Shown: positions 5,571 to 8,701 of the stretch, piece by piece
How the letters are laid out: the number at the start of each line of letters is the position of its first letter
How positions within the stretch are numbered: the stretch's first letter is position 1
From: Candidatus Rokuibacteriota bacterium
GTDB lineage: Bacteria; Methylomirabilota; Methylomirabilia; Rokubacteriales; CSP1-6
Length of the DNA: 8,701 nt
Assembly (NCBI GenBank): GCA_016201645.1
Contig: JACQCL010000055.1
Span: 1 to 8,701 of the forward strand
Direction: 5' to 3'
Notes under the pieces: model-generated
Told to the model about the DNA's origin: nothing
Database searches by the model: none
Seen by the model: only the letters and a program-made list of their open reading frames with translations
Position numbers and translations under genes: made by a program

Positions 5571-8500
5571 TCAACACTCGTTGTAGCCGCACGCGAGACA
5601 CTTCTTGCATCCCTCTTCGTAGATGAAGGTCGCCTGACCGCATTCCTTGCAGAGGTCGCCGATCCGGTGGAGCCCGGATCCGTTCCCCTGGTCGTCGATC
5701 GCCGCTTTCACCTGGCCCAGGTGCTCGGCGAGGGTGCGGGCGAGGGCGTCCGGGAGCGAGAGCACCTTGGCAGGGCCGAAGCCGGTCGGCTGGCCGCCCC
5801 CGATGCGGGACAGCTGATTGATCACTTCCTCCATCCGGCGTTTGGCTGAGAACGGCGACGGAAGGCGCAGGATGAGTGAGATCAGCCGCCCGAGAGCTTC
5901 GGCCACCGCCATGGTGTCGGAGCCGCCCTTGCCCACCTGGACGAAAACCTCGAACGGCTCTCCGTCGTCGGTCTGGTTGACGGTAATGAACGCCGTGCCG
6001 ATGGGCGTCTGCATGCGATACGTGACGCCCCCGAGGCTGTGGGGGCGGGGCTTGATGACCGCCCGGCCCGTCGTCGGCGCTAGAACCTCTTCCTTCGCCT
6101 TGGCGCCGACGCCCACGTTGAGGACCTGCTCACCCTTGCAGCCATCGCGGAAGACGGTGATCCCGAGGCACCCGAGCTGCCAGGCGAGCCGGTAGGCGCT
6201 GGCCACGTCCTCCTCGGTGGCCGAGTTCGGCAGGTTGATCGTCTTGGAGACCCCATTGTCCGTGTACCTCTGGAACGCCGCCTGGTGGCGCACGTGCCAC
6301 TCGTAGGGGATCTCATGCGAGGTCTCGAAGATCCGCTGGGCGGGCTCCGGGACGCCGGGAATCCCACGGAGGGAACCGCGCTTGAGGACCTCCTGCATCA
6401 GGGCTTCCGAATAGAAACCCTGCTCCCGGGCGATTCGATCGAAGACGTCGTTCACGAACGTCAGGACGCGTTCCCCGTCCGGCTGCTTGACCCGGTGCTC
6501 GAAAGCCAACGCAAAGATCGGCTCGATGCCCGAGGAGCACCCCGCGATCATGGAAATGGTTCCAGTGGGGGCGATCGTGGTCACCGTGGAGTTGCGCATG
6601 GGCCGGCCGTGCTTGTAGATGGATCGCGACCAGTTGGGGAACGGCCCGCGCTCCTCCGCGAGCTTCGCCGACTGGTCGTGGGCCTTCTCCTTGATGAAGG
6701 TCATGAGGTGCTCGGCCAGGTCCAGGGCCTCCTGGCTGTCGTACGGCATCCCCATGATGAACAGGAGATCCGCCCAGCCCATGATCCCCAGCCCGATCCG
6801 CCGGTTGGCCTTGACCGTGGCGTCGATCTCGGGCAGCGGGTACGGGTTCATCTCGATCACATCGTCCAGGAAGCGGACCGACAGGCGCACGACGCGCTCC
6901 AGATCCTCCCAGTCCAGGGTCCACTCGCCGCTGTCGGCTCGTCGCGCGAACTTGGACACGTTGAGGGAATCCACTCCAGCCTGCTCGATGCTCAGGATCT
7001 TCGCCGCGCCGGAGACGCCGGCATGGAATGTCTGAACTTCATCGCCAGGACAGCAGCGATCCAGCCGGACCGGCTCAATCTCAGCTCCCTCTCGGTACAC
7101 ATAGAACTGATGACCGGCGGTTACCCGGATGGTTCCCCCGTCTGAGAACCGGACTCGGAAGACCGGCGTATTGCGGCTAGTCTCCACCCACTCAACAAGT
7201 CGAGGGCCTTTGACAGTGAGAATGAGATCCCCAGGCCGGATGCGATTAGCCCGATGCATTCCCTCCGGCGTTGCCACCAGCGTGTCCCCGGTCACGCATG
7301 GGTTTGTCGCCTCGACCATCCCGATCTCGGGCGTCGGGTTGGCGGGGCTCCGGTTGATGCGGTCAATGAAGACCATGCCCGGGTCGCCGGTGCGCCAGGC
7401 CGCTCTAACGATCCGCTCGAACACCTCGCGCGCGGACAACTTCCCGACGACCGCGCCGGTGTGGGGGTTGATCAACTCGTAGTCCTGGCCCTTTTCGAGG
7501 GCGTCCATGAACCGGTCGGTGGCCGCCACAGAGATGTTGAAGTTCGTGATGCCGCCGTCCAGCTTGCATTCGATGAACTCCAGGATGTCCGGGTGATCCA
7601 CCTTCAGGATCCCCATGTTGGCGCCTCGCCGCGTCCCGCCCTGCTTGACCGCTTCCGTCGCCCCGTTGAAGACGCGGAGAAAGGAGACGGGGCCCGAGGC
7701 CTTGCCGCCCGTTGAGGCGACGACGTCGTCCTTCGGGCGGAGCCTGGAGAAGGCGAATCCGGTGTTGTGTACAAACGCCATGCCGTGAGTGCCGGCGGCG
7801 TATGTGTTCCACCCCTCGACGGAGAGGTCATAGAATGGCTTCGGCTCCGGCGCGCGGCTGACGACCGCCACCTCCATGCCACGAGTCGCCACGCGTCGCA
7901 GCAGTTGAGCGAGATCGCCGTCATGCGACGCGACCGAGTCGGCGATCGCCAGCAGGTCGTCGCGTCGGCACCGTCGGTACGGGTTGCAGGACCAGCGACT
8001 CAGCTCTGCGCTGCACCGGCCAACGCCCCGGCGGCGGGAGCCCACTAGGCCGAAGCTCTTCAGGCGATCGCGCCACGGGCGGAAAGGCAGCCGCAGCGCC
8101 GTCTGCTTTCGGCTCTCCGAGACCAGACGGGCGACCTTGTGCTCGCTCGAGGCATACAGCGCGAGGTCGGCGCGGAGTTCATTGACCTGCGGAAGCGTAC
8201 AAAGCTGCACCGCGTGGACGGGCCGCTTGCCTTTGCCGCGGGGAGGCTTCAGCGTCACCGAGGGTTGGTAGCCCAGGAGGCTCATCAACCCGGCGAGGTC
8301 CTCTGACATCTCTCGGCTCACCGTTGAATAAGAGGGGCTGCCATCGGTGGCGACATACCCGTCGCTGTCGAGGAGGCCAGCGAGGAAGGCGCGGACCACC
8401 GATAGGGGCGACTTTGCAATGATCTCGGGGATGCGAAGCCGGTCGTCCTTCGGGCCGATCTTCTCAAGCCCGCAGGCCTCGAGCATGTCGAGTACGAAGC

Positions 8501-8701
8501 GTTGAGTGAGGGTCGAGACGCTGAGAAGACCCCGCCTGTCCCGTTGGATCGCGACACCGATGCCGTGCTCGGCCAGGACCTCGCGAACCTTGTCGAGCAC
8601 GTCGCGCTCGCCCGAGAACCATCGGAGCCGGTACTGGCGGAGGGCTGGAACGTACCCGAACGACCCATCGCCGAGGGTGAAACCCACGAGCCACCCCATG
8701 G
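5571..8701 (-). CDS. nrdJ: Adenosylcobalamin-dependent (class II) ribonucleotide reductase with inteins; 5' end outside window
   Basis: The enzyme reduces ribonucleotides to deoxyribonucleotides with a cobalamin-generated thiyl radical. Residues here count from the in-frame ATG at 8699, which lies inside an intein; the true start is off the right edge. Extein begins at Thr313 (TGFAFSRLRPKDD) after intein 1 and includes GGTRRGANMGILKVDHPDI (354-371), ITNFNISVAATDRFM (384-398) and EATNP up to 467. Intein 2 sequence follows, and extein resumes near SLNVSKFARR. Later landmarks are NPYPLPEIDATVKANRRIGL (618-637), the phosphate-binding APTGTISMIAGCSSGIEP (710-727), SKTINLPNSATEEDV (818-832), a TSCPD-like domain (about 880-965) and a C-terminal Cys cluster (1017, 1020, 1031, 1034, 1037, 1042) ending CGYNEC, expected to recycle the active-site disulfide or bind metal. 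The expected CGEQPLLPYE-type catalytic segment is missing between 467 and 579, so function is doubtful unless the sequence is wrong here. A terminator follows the stop codon. Confidence 0.93.
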   Translation of the reverse strand, partial: MGWLVGFTLGDGSFGYVPALRQYRLRWFSGERDVLDKVREVLAEHGIGVAIQRDRRGLLSVSTLTQRFVLDMLEACGLEKIGPKDDRLRIPEIIAKSPLSVVRAFLAGLLDSDGYVATDGSPSYSTVSREMSEDLAGLMSLLGYQPSVTLKPPRGKGKRPVHAVQLCTLPQVNELRADLALYASSEHKVARLVSESRKQTALRLPFRPWRDRLKSFGLVGSRRRGVGRCSAELSRWSCNPYRRCRRDDLLAIADSVASHDGDLAQLLRRVATRGMEVAVVSRAPEPKPFYDLSVEGWNTYAAGTHGMAFVHNTGFAFSRLRPKDDVVASTGGKASGPVSFLRVFNGATEAVKQGGTRRGANMGILKVDHPDILEFIECKLDGGITNFNISVAATDRFMDALEKGQDYELINPHTGAVVGKLSAREVFERIVRAAWRTGDPGMVFIDRINRSPANPTPEIGMVEATNPCVTGDTLVATPEGMHRANRIRPGDLILTVKGPRLVEWVETSRNTPVFRVRFSDGGTIRVTAGHQFYVYREGAEIEPVRLDRCCPGDEVQTFHAGVSGAAKILSIEQAGVDSLNVSKFARRADSGEWTLDWEDLERVVRLSVRFLDDVIEMNPYPLPEIDATVKANRRIGLGIMGWADLLFIMGMPYDSQEALDLAEHLMTFIKEKAHDQSAKLAEERGPFPNWSRSIYKHGRPMRNSTVTTIAPTGTISMIAGCSSGIEPIFALAFEHRVKQPDGERVLTFVNDVFDRIAREQGFYSEALMQEVLKRGSLRGIPGVPEPAQRIFETSHEIPYEWHVRHQAAFQRYTDNGVSKTINLPNSATEEDVASAYRLAWQLGCLGITVFRDGCKGEQVLNVGVGAKAKEEVLAPTTGRAVIKPRPHSLGGVTYRMQTPIGTAFITVNQTDDGEPFEVFVQVGKGGSDTMAVAEALGRLISLILRLPSPFSAKRRMEEVINQLSRIGGGQPTGFGPAKVLSLPDALARTLAEHLGQVKAAIDDQGNGSGLHRIGDLCKECGQATFIYEEGCKKCLACGYNEC
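6966..7298 (-). mobile_element. Second intein of nrdJ: N-terminal splicing half only, C-terminal blocks missing
   Basis: After extein VEATNP, Cys468 opens a typical Hint block A, CVTGDTLVATPEG (468-480), continuing HRANRIRPGDLILTV. Block B contains TAGH with His530 (codon 7110-7112), followed by LDRCCPGDEVQ. KILSIEQAGVDS (567-578) resembles the strand that normally leads into block F (VYDLTV...HNF). Blocks F and G, with the terminal His-Asn, are absent; sequence passes directly into LNVSKFARR, which is extein. No HN or GEQPL coding was found in the other minus-strand frames around the junction, so a simple frameshift does not explain it. There is no endonuclease domain. Codons such as AAT, CCT, ACT, CTT, GTT and CGA are more frequent than in flanking extein, consistent with a foreign origin. 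The right-hand boundary (7298) is firm; the left is approximate. Confidence 0.85.
7764..8701 (-). mobile_element. First intein of nrdJ with LAGLIDADG homing endonuclease (N-terminal part outside window)
   Basis: Two LAGLIDADG-type motifs are seen: GWLVGFTLGDGSFG (2-15) and FLAGLLDSDGYV (105-116), the latter preceded by RIPEIIAKSP (89-98). This marks a dodecapeptide homing endonuclease that would cleave intein-less nrdJ alleles. An Arg/Cys-rich stretch (about 220-248) follows. The C-terminal splicing domain has block F FYDLSVEGWNTYAAGTHG (289-306) and block G MAFVHN, ending at Asn312 (codon 7764-7766). The +1 extein residue is Thr313, a valid nucleophile, in TGFAFS, where class II reductases normally read GGGTGF-S. 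All visible splicing residues are intact, so splicing at this end looks possible. Blocks A and B lie beyond the right edge. Confidence 0.92.

Noticed and set aside
6285..7145. Plus-strand open frame of 286 codons
   Set aside because: It is antisense to conserved nrdJ extein and runs into intein 2; it is a codon-bias shadow.
6966..7298. Split-intein explanation for the truncated second intein
   Set aside because: A split intein would leave a stop after the N-half and place the C-half with its complete C-extein elsewhere; here the frame continues directly into extein lacking its first residues, which points to a deletion or misassembly.

Overview
The window is a high-GC bacterial chromosome segment in which every supported gene lies on the minus strand. 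From right to left (transcription order) these are: a large intein-containing class II (adenosylcobalamin-dependent) ribonucleotide reductase that runs off the right edge; a tiny two-helix membrane protein with a small hypothetical protein; a CBS-domain protein coupled to an FprA-type ferredoxin/adrenodoxin-like NADP reductase; a secreted monoheme cytochrome c; and a soluble hybrid sensor histidine kinase cut by the left edge. The long open frames on the plus strand are GC-rich shadows of these genes.

The mix of B12-dependent NrdJ, exported cytochrome c, FprA-type reductase and GAF-GAF kinase fits a free-living respiring Gram-negative soil or subsurface lineage. A Methylomirabilota/Rokubacteria-like source is possible, but this is a guess from gene style and composition only. 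No rRNA, tRNA, CRISPR array, insertion sequence or phage gene was seen.

Regulatory layout is unusually readable. Two strong sigma70-type promoters are visible: TTGACA-17-TATAGT before the CBS/reductase pair and TTGACT-18-TATAAT before the kinase. A weaker one precedes the cytochrome. Two textbook intrinsic terminators follow nrdJ and the cytochrome gene. The terminator behind nrdJ lies almost against the ribosome binding site of the small membrane gene, so that gene and its partner probably depend on read-through.

The most notable object is the nrdJ gene. It carries at least two inteins, both in catalytic-core motifs. The first (right side) has a LAGLIDADG homing endonuclease and a normal C-terminal His-Asn/Thr splice junction. 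The second begins correctly at the NP/C junction in front of the radical cysteine, but its C-terminal splicing blocks and the first part of the following extein (expected CGEQPLLPYE-type motif with catalytic Cys and Glu, and the second redox Cys) are absent. The reading frame nevertheless continues intact for another 464 codons. Either this is a real in-frame deletion that should kill splicing and catalysis, or it is an assembly artefact at an intein; raw reads would decide.
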